Source of the DNA: CALDTK01 sp041744755
Lineage (GTDB): Bacteria; Bacteroidota; Bacteroidia; Chitinophagales; Saprospiraceae
Assembly (NCBI GenBank): GCA_041744755.1
Contig: JBGTKC010000007.1
Coordinates: forward strand, 1-64,000
Reading direction: 5' to 3'
DNA: 64,000 nucleotides
Positions 45,887 through 54,200 of this stretch are shown piece after piece. The position numbers and the translations under genes are program-made. The notes below the pieces were generated by a model. The model did not search any database. It had not been told where the DNA came from and worked only from the letters and a program-made list of their open reading frames with translations. Positions within the stretch are counted from its first letter, which is position 1, and each line of letters begins with the position of its first letter.

Positions 45887-48338
45887 CTTCGGAGAGTTGA
45901 GTCGCGGACGTTCCTATGTCGTAGATGCCGTATAATCCGAGTTCCGCATTGTAGACTGCGTCCCCGCTCCCGGCCAAAATGCCCATGTCTTCATCACCTT
46001 GAGGCGTGTGGTAGAACGCTACTTTTTCAGGTTCGTCCTTCCACCCAATCGCTACCGAGGCCAGGGTGAGTTTTGGCGCAAGCCGTCGCTGGTCCTTCTC
46101 GACTTGGTATACCGGCACCTCCAGGCCGAAGCGCAGCTTCCAAGATTGCCACTCGCCCCAGTTGTCGAGGTGCGGGGGGACTTTCGTCAAAACCGTCGCC
46201 TGTGGTCCGATCTGGCGCGCGCTCCACGTATCCGACTCCCCCGCGTCGTCATCCGATTTAACGTCGGGCAAGATGAGCATCGTCGAACGGACGAGTTCCT
46301 CGTAAGCTTTCACATTGCGACGGGCCGCTGGCGTTAGCGCTTCGAGTTCCTGATACAGCTCGTTGACGTAGCCCGTCATTTCGACGGGGGTTACAAATTG
46401 GCCCTCGCTGCTCCAAGTCTTGAGCAGCGATAGCGTCCTACTAAGTGGCTCGCTCTCGGCCCAACCTTCATTGCGTACGTACTCACCGTAAGGCGCGGGA
46501 TACAGCTTGCCGTCCTTGAGCGGCGCGACGACTACACACTCGGCATTCTCCTGCTCGCGAAACCTATTTAAGCGACCCAGCCGCTGCGAAAGCCGGTCCC
46601 AGGGGCAAACCTCGCTTAGCATAAGCGAAGCCGAAATATTGATACTCATCTCGCCAATCTGCGTGAGCACCGCGATGGCATTTACCTTCCCGGCATTCCA
46701 GGCTACCCGCCCCAACTGCCGTTCGAGTTCGAGTTCTTTCTCGCGTTTGTGTGGCTCGATAAAGCGACTATGGTACAAGATGATTTTGACGTCACTATCG
46801 CCATCGATCTCGGCTTGTAACTCGCGTAGGTATCGACGGTACGCCATAGCCCGGGCTACCGTATTCGCGTACACGATCCCATTGCCTCGGCGCAACATTT
46901 TCACGAGGACCGCTCGCTGATCAGCTGGAGCGCTTACCTCGCCTCCGTAGCGGACGCGCCGACGAGGGGGCGCTTCCTCGGCGGCTTCTGCTTTGTCGGC
47001 GTCCACGATCTCCGCCGACACCCTGTAGAATTCGCGTGCACTTTCCGGCACGGTAGCGCTCATGATGAGCACCGGCACCTCTAAGGTCCGCAAGGCGTCC
47101 AGCAAGAAACGCATGTTGGCCTGCACGAAGGCGTCGTAGAAGTCGGCTTCGTCCAGGACGACGGCCGCATTAGCCAGGAAAAAAAAGGTGGCGTGGTGGG
47201 CTTCGCGTACGCCCGTAAGGGCGAGCAACAGGTGGTCGATCGTACAGACGGTCGTCGGCGTGGCCAGTCGCTGAGCCATCAGGTGCGTCTCCCGTGCCTG
47301 CGATTGTTCGGCACCAGTAAGGTCGCCGTACCGCGCGAAAAACGCAGTCGAGTGGTAGAGACCGCTGGCCCCAGCGAGGTCTTCGGCGCTATTGGCCAAA
47401 GCGTTGGCCGTGAAGCGCGTCGGCATCGCCACTACGAGCCGATCGGCACGCCCGCGGCTGATTTGTCGATCTGCCCAGAGCATTGCTGCGGCGGTCTTCC
47501 CGCTCCCGGTTGGCGCTCGCAGAATCGCCACGTGGTCCTGCGACTCTGCCATATTCAGGGCGAGGCGCTGGACAGGCTTGTAGCTCGGAAGCCCATCTTT
47601 ATGCCACGTATCCGGCCACTTAAAAAACCAGCGTTCGAGTGGAGATAGTGCCGCACGCTCGAGACTTTCCATTCGTGAAGCGCGTGTGTCGGCAAATTGC
47701 AGTAGCCCGCGGACAGCGTCGAATTGATACCGCTTCCGCAAAACCGTAGGCAGGTCTACCGGACTTGGATTCTTTCTCGCATTCGCGTCATCGCCACGCT
47801 TGAACTGGGTGTAAAGCTCCCAAAACGGCCCCTCCTCCTCATTTGCCTGCCGGCTATCTTCGCGCCACCTACGCTCGTGCCGAACAGCCAGCTTACTGTG
47901 GTGGGCGGCAACAGCAGCATAAATCACTGAGCTCCTTTTCTGCATACGCGTCAGGCTCGCGAGTTCATGTCGAAGCCCCGACTTCATCAGTTGGCTCGGC
48001 CGCTTGACGATGCCCCGCCTCACGGCCTCCTCGAATTCAGCGTAGCGCTCGCGTTGCACTCCGTCCGGATCGATGCCCCGCGACGCTCGCCACGCTCGGT
48101 ACACCTCGTAATCCTCCCGGCAGGCCCGCTGCCACTTCGGATGTGCCTTGCCTAGATCATGGTCGGCGGCGGCCATCCCCAAGACTTCCGCCAAGTCCTC
48201 GCCGGTCAACCGGCGGTATTTCTCCGCCAAGAAAGGGTAGGCCTCCATGATGCGCCCCGCCTCCTCGATGACGTGGCGCGTGTGGTCAGCTAGCGTGATG
48301 CCGGAGGGCTTTGCGAGTGGTTCGCGGGCGACTCGCAT
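45876..48338 (-). CDS. cas3: CRISPR-associated nuclease/helicase Cas3
   Basis: This 820-residue protein has an N-terminal HD nuclease (ADHTRHVIEEA, AADHDLGKAHPKW, GLRHELAS, AAHHSKL) followed by an SF2 helicase: Walker A LRAPTGSGKTAAAM, DEAD in VVLDEADFYD, motif III LIMSATVPES, and motif VI CPWDRLSQRLGRLNRF. It unwinds and degrades target DNA after Cascade binding. The start is ATG 48338, immediately preceded by an in-frame GTG at 48341 and directly after the cas7 stop. Motif copies at 46070 (GCAA loop), 46179 (GAC/GTC stem) and 47731 (short form). Confidence 0.96.
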   Translation of the reverse strand: MRVAREPLAKPSGITLADHTRHVIEEAGRIMEAYPFLAEKYRRLTGEDLAEVLGMAAADHDLGKAHPKWQRACREDYEVYRAWRASRGIDPDGVQRERYAEFEEAVRRGIVKRPSQLMKSGLRHELASLTRMQKRSSVIYAAVAAHHSKLAVRHERRWREDSRQANEEEGPFWELYTQFKRGDDANARKNPSPVDLPTVLRKRYQFDAVRGLLQFADTRASRMESLERAALSPLERWFFKWPDTWHKDGLPSYKPVQRLALNMAESQDHVAILRAPTGSGKTAAAMLWADRQISRGRADRLVVAMPTRFTANALANSAEDLAGASGLYHSTAFFARYGDLTGAEQSQARETHLMAQRLATPTTVCTIDHLLLALTGVREAHHATFFFLANAAVVLDEADFYDAFVQANMRFLLDALRTLEVPVLIMSATVPESAREFYRVSAEIVDADKAEAAEEAPPRRRVRYGGEVSAPADQRAVLVKMLRRGNGIVYANTVARAMAYRRYLRELQAEIDGDSDVKIILYHSRFIEPHKREKELELERQLGRVAWNAGKVNAIAVLTQIGEMSINISASLMLSEVCPWDRLSQRLGRLNRFREQENAECVVVAPLKDGKLYPAPYGEYVRNEGWAESEPLSRTLSLLKTWSSEGQFVTPVEMTGYVNELYQELEALTPAARRNVKAYEELVRSTMLILPDVKSDDDAGESDTWSARQIGPQATVLTKVPPHLDNWGEWQSWKLRFGLEVPVYQVEKDQRRLAPKLTLASVAIGWKDEPEKVAFYHTPQGDEDMGILAGSGDAVYNAELGLYGIYDIGTSATQLSEDAG

Positions 48339-48341
48339 CAC

Positions 48342-49259
48342 TTATAAGGGTCGGTAGAGCTCACCCGCCTCCAAGGCTTGGATAGCCTGCTTGTAAGCCT
48401 CGTAGACGGGCGTATCACTATACGTGCCCTTGTCATCTCCGAGGAAAACTTGAGCCCCGCGATCGCGCAGCTCGCCGAGGATGCTTTCGCGTTCGGCGTC
48501 CGTGGTCGTGTCCTTCCAGTAACGAACGGCCTTGCGGCTATGCTTCGGGTCGAGCACAATGAGCACACGGCTCGGCTCACCGCTCACCGCATTACGTGCC
48601 TGATTAGCGTAATCCGTGATCGAGCCGGTGGCCTCGAGGAACAGCCGCACCCGCCGCGCGTGCTCGGTCTCGTCGATGTGACGGTTAAAGGTCGTCGCGA
48701 CGTGCGCGAACGTTTCGCCATTCGCTCCGACCTTGTCGTAACTGTACTCCTTTACGGCGCCAACGGCACCAACGTCGAGTGAGAAGTTCATCACCATTTC
48801 GTCGTGCTGGCTGAACTCGTTCGTTGCCAAGGCTTGCTTTTTGCTTCCGTCATCGGCATTGCCCTGGTCCATCTTCAAGCGTACCAGCAAGTCACGCCCC
48901 ACCTCGCTCTCGTGAAGGGCCACGGCTGGGGTAGCGCTTACGGGCGCGGTGCGTCTCCCGGAGTAGTCGCCTTTGTTGGTATCGAGGAAGCCCCCGAGGT
49001 CGCTGCGGATGTCCTTATCGATCTCGGTTGAGGGCGCGTCTCCGTTGGCGACGTACGTATCGCCGGCGCCTTCGGCGTCGCGATTCAGGCGATCGATCGC
49101 ACTAAAGAGCGCGTGGCGCTGCATCTGCCCGCTAACATACACTCGGCCGTCCGGCCGGCGCTTGACCGACGAGGCGTTGCCGAGCAGTTTCTCGCCGCGG
49201 TTGGCAGCGTGATCGTCGAAAGGAGCCACCGCAGTGACAAGGATGGATTTGATCTTCAT
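48342..49259 (-). CDS. cas7: CRISPR-associated Cascade backbone protein Cas7
   Basis: This 305-residue RAMP opens KIKSILVTAVAPFDDHAANRGEK, then has VKRRPDGRVYVSGQMQRHALF, the strand-plus-helix element of the DevR/Csp1/Cst2-type Cas7 family. It polymerises along the crRNA spacer in Cascade. It is followed directly by cas3 and preceded by cas8 (39-base gap). No hairpin-motif copy is obvious. Confidence 0.9.
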   Translation of the reverse strand: MKIKSILVTAVAPFDDHAANRGEKLLGNASSVKRRPDGRVYVSGQMQRHALFSAIDRLNRDAEGAGDTYVANGDAPSTEIDKDIRSDLGGFLDTNKGDYSGRRTAPVSATPAVALHESEVGRDLLVRLKMDQGNADDGSKKQALATNEFSQHDEMVMNFSLDVGAVGAVKEYSYDKVGANGETFAHVATTFNRHIDETEHARRVRLFLEATGSITDYANQARNAVSGEPSRVLIVLDPKHSRKAVRYWKDTTTDAERESILGELRDRGAQVFLGDDKGTYSDTPVYEAYKQAIQALEAGELYRPL

Positions 49260-49298
49260 GATTGTTACTTGTTGTTGTGAGTGAAAAGGCCTCCGATG

Positions 49299-50846
49299 TT
49301 AAAAGCCCATGTCCGGTGTGGTCGCAGACTCAGATCCTTCTTCGTCGCCGTCCATCTCTGAATCGGCGTCTGTACTAGATTGATCCGATTGCTTTGGCGA
49401 CATCAGCCTCATAAAAGCCATCGCGAGCTGCCTGGCGGTATCGATGTCGATCGTGTCACCGGCAACGACCGCGTGCATGAAGGGCCTTGCGTCGTCCTTG
49501 AAGTCTAATCCACTGGCCCGCCCGACGATCGTCGAGAGGCGCGCGATCAACTCGGGCCCATTCTTGGCGCTCCCGATGCTGCTTTCCAGCTGCGTGAGGA
49601 TACGATTCTTGTATTCTCGGAGCGCAGGTCCTTGGCGCTTGCGACGCTTGTCGTCGTCGACCTCTGCTTTGGCCCCGAGGTAAGCGGCGTAGTTGAGCGT
49701 CTGCCCATAGGCCTCGGCTGCGGTGACGATGGGTTCGGGTATCTTCATAACGAGTTGGTAGTAGGTTCGGAACATGGCGCGGAACGCCGCTGGGTACACG
49801 GCCCGGTAAGCGAAGAAGTCGCGGGCGTAAGCTGGCTGAAACAAAGTGAGGAACTGACTGCAAACCGCGACGAAGTGCTTCCACTTGTTCTCGTTTTCTT
49901 TCGAGTAGCGACTACCCTCCATCCCGATCAGCTCCACGCGATTGATTGAGGAAGCCGCCGCGTGTAGCGCCCCGGTCATTGCGAGGTCCACCAGGTGGTG
50001 GGAGTAGGTCTGCTGCCTTGAGCCGCCGTTGGCCAGTAGGTAGATAGGCCGCTCCGCCATAGCCACGAGCACGGGCCGGGCTTCCTCCTCATTGAGGTCA
50101 CTCGCTTCGCGGGCATAGAGGCCTATGGCAGCCAGCAAACCGAGCACGCCCACGTCTACGGAGTGCGGTGCCTTGGCGTAGTTGCCTTTGTAAAGTGGCG
50201 GGCGCCCAAACTTCTTACCTTTGTAGGTCCCCACCCAGGCCTCGGGCGGGAGACTACGCAGTTTCGCGATGATCCTGATATACGGACCGAGTTGCTCGAA
50301 CGGCAGATCGGGCACGAGGGCTACGTTGCTACCGATGGTATAGTCGTACGCAGCTGGTTTGAGGCGATGCAATGAGGCAAAAGCAGTAAAAAGTGCCTCC
50401 TCGAAACTGACACGCGGGTTGCTCATGCTCTTGCTGCCGGCATTGATCTTCGAGACCGTAGGCGCAAAGCTTTTCTTCAGTTCCACGCTCGCCGGACGTT
50501 TCGGCTTACGAGCTTCGGCGACGCGGGCCTTCGCCTCCTTGACGATGTCAGCCGCATTGTTGCCCGTAATGACGTGCGGGGCCGAGAAAAAGCCATTGGC
50601 GCTGATCTGTCCGTTGGCTTTCCCAGGTTTTGCATCAGCGTAAGGCCTGTAGGTCACACGTTCAGCGGCTTCGTCGGGGGCTACACTCGGCGCGATCATG
50701 AAGGTGGTCAGTGCCTCTTCGATGAGGTCGGCGGCCGCGGTTACGCGGGCGCTCTCGTCGTCGAGGATCTCCGCAGAGGTTTCGTAGGCCAGCAACGCTG
50801 CGCCGTAACGCGGGAGCGGGTGCCAGGTGTCGGGGGTGAAGCTCAT
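49299..50846 (-). CDS. cas8: CRISPR-associated large subunit Cas8 (I-B/PGING-like)
   Basis: The protein has about 515 residues. It is assigned as the Cascade large subunit by position between cas5 and cas7 and by size, and it resembles the Csp2/Cas8c group of the PGING subtype in layout. ATG 50846 forms an ATGA overlap with the cas5 stop; an ATG at 50858 is the alternative. The C-terminal 150 residues are helical and could be made separately as the Cas11 small subunit from internal ATGs at 49775 or 49748 (by analogy to other type I systems). The last 35 residues are an acidic Ser/Asp/Glu tail. Confidence 0.8.
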   Translation of the reverse strand: MSFTPDTWHPLPRYGAALLAYETSAEILDDESARVTAAADLIEEALTTFMIAPSVAPDEAAERVTYRPYADAKPGKANGQISANGFFSAPHVITGNNAADIVKEAKARVAEARKPKRPASVELKKSFAPTVSKINAGSKSMSNPRVSFEEALFTAFASLHRLKPAAYDYTIGSNVALVPDLPFEQLGPYIRIIAKLRSLPPEAWVGTYKGKKFGRPPLYKGNYAKAPHSVDVGVLGLLAAIGLYAREASDLNEEEARPVLVAMAERPIYLLANGGSRQQTYSHHLVDLAMTGALHAAASSINRVELIGMEGSRYSKENENKWKHFVAVCSQFLTLFQPAYARDFFAYRAVYPAAFRAMFRTYYQLVMKIPEPIVTAAEAYGQTLNYAAYLGAKAEVDDDKRRKRQGPALREYKNRILTQLESSIGSAKNGPELIARLSTIVGRASGLDFKDDARPFMHAVVAGDTIDIDTARQLAMAFMRLMSPKQSDQSSTDADSEMDGDEEGSESATTPDMGF

Positions 50847-51685
50847 CGGGTGGTCCATTTTGCGTCTACCCAGCCGTCGTTACTCCCGAGGTAGAGTGGG
50901 CCGGCGGGATCGGCTACGGCTTTCGCCAAAACTGCGGACAGGATTTCTGTCGTCTGGACTTCGTAATGAAAGGCCGGCGGGGCTTCCGAAGGGTTGTGTT
51001 GCTCGAACTCCACATACGCTCGTTTCTTTGGGCTCACGTAGTACAGCGGGAAAGCTTCCCGGATACTGTCGACGTGGATCTTCGCGCCGCGTGTCGTCAT
51101 CGCCTCGGCCAGCGACATCCGGTCGAAGCCCGTGCGGTCGCCGAACTCGACTTTGACCGATTCGTCTTTCGACTTAGCGGCCGTCATCAGCGCCTCTAAC
51201 GCAGCATCATAGTTTCGGCTTCCCCCGAGGAAGTTGCCACCTTTATCGTGCAAGTGCATCGACCACAAATCATCGTAGCTCATGGTCGGCCTCGGGACTT
51301 GTTTTAGCGAAAGCCGTACGTGGTGCACCAGCAACGACTCGTAACCGGAGCCCGACGGCTCCAGCTTGCCGGCTAGCCAATCAGAGCCTTTGTGGGTTTT
51401 GGCGGCAGCCTTACTCTTCTTCGCCAGCTTGGATAGCTCCTTGCGGAGTTCGTTGCGCAAATCCTTGTGAAAGTGCCACCCGAGCGCATTTTCGAGCAGT
51501 CCGTAGATCATGTGATTGGTGGGGGCGACTTCGCTCAGGAAGTAAGTACCCGGTTGACTCGACACCATCGACAGCGGCGCTAGAGGCGTGATGACGAGTT
51601 CGGCCGTGGCGGATAGCTCGGGCGCTTCCAGGAAGAAGGACATGTCGAGCGCGCTCGCCGGGTAATTAGTAGTCGTCTCACTCAT
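50843..51685 (-). CDS. cas5: CRISPR-associated protein Cas5
   Basis: The protein has about 280 residues. The segment TPLAPLSMVSSQPGTYFLSEVAPTNHMIYGLLENALGWHF (key words APLSMVS, PTNHMIYGLLENALGWHF) is the RAMP strand/Gly-rich helix that caps the crRNA 5' handle in Cas5 proteins. Two ATGs at 51688 and 51685 overlap the cas6 TGA; either is plausible. The frame is open further upstream into cas6 but that is rejected. Motif copies lie at 50918, 51301 and 51396. Confidence 0.82.
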   Translation of the reverse strand: MSETTTNYPASALDMSFFLEAPELSATAELVITPLAPLSMVSSQPGTYFLSEVAPTNHMIYGLLENALGWHFHKDLRNELRKELSKLAKKSKAAAKTHKGSDWLAGKLEPSGSGYESLLVHHVRLSLKQVPRPTMSYDDLWSMHLHDKGGNFLGGSRNYDAALEALMTAAKSKDESVKVEFGDRTGFDRMSLAEAMTTRGAKIHVDSIREAFPLYYVSPKKRAYVEFEQHNPSEAPPAFHYEVQTTEILSAVLAKAVADPAGPLYLGSNDGWVDAKWTTR

Positions 51686-52356
51686 CATTTGACTTTTTCC
51701 AGTGCCCCGAACCCTATCCCCGTCGAGTGCCCGGCCCCCACATTCCACGCAAACGAGCAGACCTCCGGGCCGCCCTCCACCACCACTGGGCACAGACTCG
51801 CGCGATTCTGAACGCCTTTGTATTTGATGAGCTTCGTGCGTGGGTTCTCGAAGTCGGGTTGGAAGTACATCCGCCCCGTCTCCGGCAATCCGGCCAGCCG
51901 CTGTTTCGTGTGCAGGGTTCGCGTCAGCAACTCCCCCGCCCTCGGGTCATCGTAGATCACGTGGTCCCGGCCGCCGTCCTCGCGTTGGACGCGGACCAAT
52001 ACCGGGCTCTTCGCCCAGAACAGCGCCCGCTCACCGAACTCCGGCTCGCGCTGGATGTCGACGCCCTCGACTTTCATCCCGAAGGCTACCTCGGTATTTG
52101 AGTTAAAGAGGTTGCGCATCAGTTCCACGAGGATGGCGTCGTGGTAGGAGGAGAGGAAGAAAGTCGAACCTCCCTCGAAGTCGAGTTTGCCGCGCCGCAC
52201 GGAGCCGTGCGCCAGATCGCTCAGCGAGTACAAACTGGTGCCGTCGTGGAGTTCGGACTTATCCCCGAGCTGTTTGTACATCCAGCCTGCGAGATTCTGC
52301 TGGTAGTCAAAGGGCACGGGTTGAAGGTTTGGCGAAAGCCGGAAGAGGAGCCTCAT
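51685..52356 (-). CDS. cas6: CRISPR pre-crRNA endoribonuclease Cas6
   Basis: This 223-residue RAMP nuclease begins RLLFRLSPNLQPVPFDYQ and ends with the Gly-rich loop GAGHSTGIGFGALEK, the Cas6 hallmark. A His in SELHDGTSLYSLSD is a candidate catalytic residue. It cleaves the repeat to leave the ATTGAAAC handle. It is the first gene of the cas operon and overlaps cas5. The presence of cas6 argues against subtype I-C, where Cas5 does this job. One motif copy at 52327 lacks one T. Confidence 0.93.
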   Translation of the reverse strand: MRLLFRLSPNLQPVPFDYQQNLAGWMYKQLGDKSELHDGTSLYSLSDLAHGSVRRGKLDFEGGSTFFLSSYHDAILVELMRNLFNSNTEVAFGMKVEGVDIQREPEFGERALFWAKSPVLVRVQREDGGRDHVIYDDPRAGELLTRTLHTKQRLAGLPETGRMYFQPDFENPRTKLIKYKGVQNRASLCPVVVEGGPEVCSFAWNVGAGHSTGIGFGALEKVK

Positions 52357-52861
52357 TTGTGTGTCGGGTGCGATTAATATACTGGCGAAGGTGGGGGTGG
52401 GGTGGCGTCAGGTATTGAGGGAGGGGGGTCAGTTTTTTGAACTGCCGTATCGGATTTTCAGCATGCATCTAGACGCAGGGGAAGCTGTCACGTGTTCTAG
52501 CCACCGCATGAGCTCATCCTTACTAAGTACAGATGGAGGCCACCGTGCGCAGCAGCCATTGGCGGAACAGATTATTCTTTGGTCGTCCATGAATCTTAGC
52601 CCTTCTATCCCTAAGGCGATGACTAGGTGAGTGGGAGAAAAATAAATTTGATTTTTCTCTCCGTTATGAGAAAGCGATAGCTTTGTATACATTATTTAGG
52701 TATCTTTGTCGCGAACAACATCGTACCCCTGATTTGGTTGCGTCGTCTGGACAGCGCGCCCATGTAAGGAGTTGAAATTTATGGGAAAGTCAAATGGCTT
52801 TCGTATAGCATTTACGGTCGTATTAATCTTACCCTCAGGGATTTACACATTTTGACCGGGC
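52357..52861. other. Regulatory region between the WYL gene and cas6
   Basis: These 505 bases are markedly richer in A+T than the neighbours at 52630-52860 and must contain the cas operon promoter. It may also encode a small leftward protein (52429-52692). A promoter-like TTTG (52682) with TATCTTTG (52701-52708) points rightwards, antisense to the WYL gene 3' end. No inverted-repeat operator was obvious. Confidence 0.5.
52429..52692 (-). CDS. Possible small protein upstream of cas6, 87 aa
   Basis: An ATG at 52692 opens an 87-codon frame (MYTKLSLSHNGEKNQIYF) with ordinary composition and a hydrophobic stretch (HLVIALGIEGLRF). It is in the same orientation as the cas operon and ends 72 bases before cas6. 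There are no recognisable domains. It may be a genuine small accessory gene or a chance frame in AT-richer DNA. Confidence 0.3.
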   Translation of the reverse strand: MYTKLSLSHNGEKNQIYFSPTHLVIALGIEGLRFMDDQRIICSANGCCARWPPSVLSKDELMRWLEHVTASPASRCMLKIRYGSSKN

Positions 52862-53779
52862 CTAATTTTGCTTCAAAATTTCTCTCGCCACCTCCCGACA
52901 CCGCTCCCGCAGCCCCTCCGGCCCATGAATCTCCACCCCCGCCCAGTGACCCATCACGAAGGGGAGCAGCCCGCGGAACTCCGCGTTGACCGGAGCGTCA
53001 AAGTCGAATGTGTCGGGTTCACTGCCAGGCTCTACGTAGCTGCGGGCCTGCGGGAAGCGCTCGACGAGTTCGTTGTAGGCCGCTACGTTGAGCGTTAGGT
53101 GGACGCGCGTCTGCTTAACCATCGCGATGCGGAAGGCGTCGGTGGGCTCGATGCGGTGTTTGCCTTGGTGCGCCCACGGCAAATCCTCGATCACCTCCAC
53201 TCGGTCGGTTCGGTCGAGGCGGAAGTGTCGCAGGCCTTTGCTGCCAAGATCCCACGCCTGCACGATCCCACTCGAGGTGTCTAGGTGGAAAGGTTCGACG
53301 AGGCGGTCCGACGCGACGCCGGACGAGGTGGAGCGGTAGTTTTGCAAACGGGCGCAGACTTCCTTTCGCTGTGCGACCTCGATGGCGTCGATCTTCCCGA
53401 GCTCCGGTGAGCGTAGGCTACGGAGCCCAAGTCTTTGAAAATCGTAGAGTGACTCCAACTTGCGCGCAACGGCCTCCGCGTCCCGCGTTTTGGCGAAAGC
53501 CTTCGGAAGCACCGTCAGCAAAGCCGCCCGCTCTGTATCCGTAAGCACGAGGAGGCGCCGGAGCTCTTTGCCGCCTCTCTCGGGCAAGACCGCATACCGG
53601 AAGGCCGCATCGTACTGCAGGTCCAGACCTGTGTCGCGGATCAGGCGAAGGTCGCGCTCGACGCTCTTCTCGCTTACGCCAAAGCGCTCCTCGAGGTCGC
53701 GGCGCGTAAAGCGGTAGGGCTGCGACACCAGCGTCAGCAGAATCTCGATCACCCTGCGCGTGCGCGACCCCTCCGCCAT
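52862..53779 (-). CDS. WYL-domain transcriptional regulator
   Basis: This 305-residue protein has an N-terminal winged helix (FTRRDLEERFGVSEKSVERDLRLIRDTGLDLQY, roughly residues 23-58), a central WYL-type ligand domain (HRIEPTDAFRIAM and surrounding strands) and a C-terminal WCX-like extension (NAEFRGLLPFVMGHWAGVEIHGPEGLRERCREVAREIL). Such proteins often sit beside CRISPR loci and repress or tune cas transcription, sensing nucleic acid ligands (family knowledge). It is transcribed in the same direction as cas6, 505 bases upstream. One motif copy lies at 53487 (AFAKT). Confidence 0.88.
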   Translation of the reverse strand: MAEGSRTRRVIEILLTLVSQPYRFTRRDLEERFGVSEKSVERDLRLIRDTGLDLQYDAAFRYAVLPERGGKELRRLLVLTDTERAALLTVLPKAFAKTRDAEAVARKLESLYDFQRLGLRSLRSPELGKIDAIEVAQRKEVCARLQNYRSTSSGVASDRLVEPFHLDTSSGIVQAWDLGSKGLRHFRLDRTDRVEVIEDLPWAHQGKHRIEPTDAFRIAMVKQTRVHLTLNVAAYNELVERFPQARSYVEPGSEPDTFDFDAPVNAEFRGLLPFVMGHWAGVEIHGPEGLRERCREVAREILKQN

Positions 53780-54200
53780 GGCGGGAAACTAAGTCCAGAG
53801 GCCACTGCGCAATAGCCAGCGCGTCCGATAAATGCCCACCCCGCGGCTGAAAGACATTCTCGCCAGGGCTTTTGTCGGAAGCCCCGTACATCTCTACCCC
53901 TAAAGCCCCCAACAGGCGGCAGCCAAAAAACAAACGTCGCTGCGCAGCAGCTCCTTGAACTCCCCCCCGGGGGCTAGGGGGGACCACGCCGCCCACAGCC
54001 ACCCAGTCGAGCCCCCTTAGATCAACCCCACCCTCGAACACCTGTACACACTCGTTTAAAACTCGAGCTTTCTCCCTCCAACCCGCAAACTAGCTTCCGC
54101 AACTGTAAAATACTCCCCCCGCACCCATCCAACCATTATTGCGTTAAATCTCACAGGACTCCGCGAAGGCATCTTCGCGGAGTCAGCCTGAAATCCGTTT
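53780..54200. other. Intergenic region upstream of rnr
   Basis: This 421-base spacer separates the leftward WYL gene from the rightward RNase R gene. It contains a C7G5...G6 tract near 53958-53982 and a strong hairpin (54157-54184) in the presumed rnr leader. No gene was seen. Confidence 0.6.
54157..54184 (+). promoter_or_regulatory. 12-bp perfect hairpin in the rnr 5' leader
   Basis: GACTCCGCGAAG at 54157-54168 pairs perfectly with 54173-54184 across a GCAT loop and ends 16 bases before the rnr ATG. It could stall ribosomes or RNase and allow autogenous control (inference). Confidence 0.55.

Noticed and set aside
50631..50650. GTTTTGC and CGTAAGGC separated by ATCAG, as if a motif were split by an insertion
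   Set aside because: Possible, but too speculative without a relative that has the intact motif.
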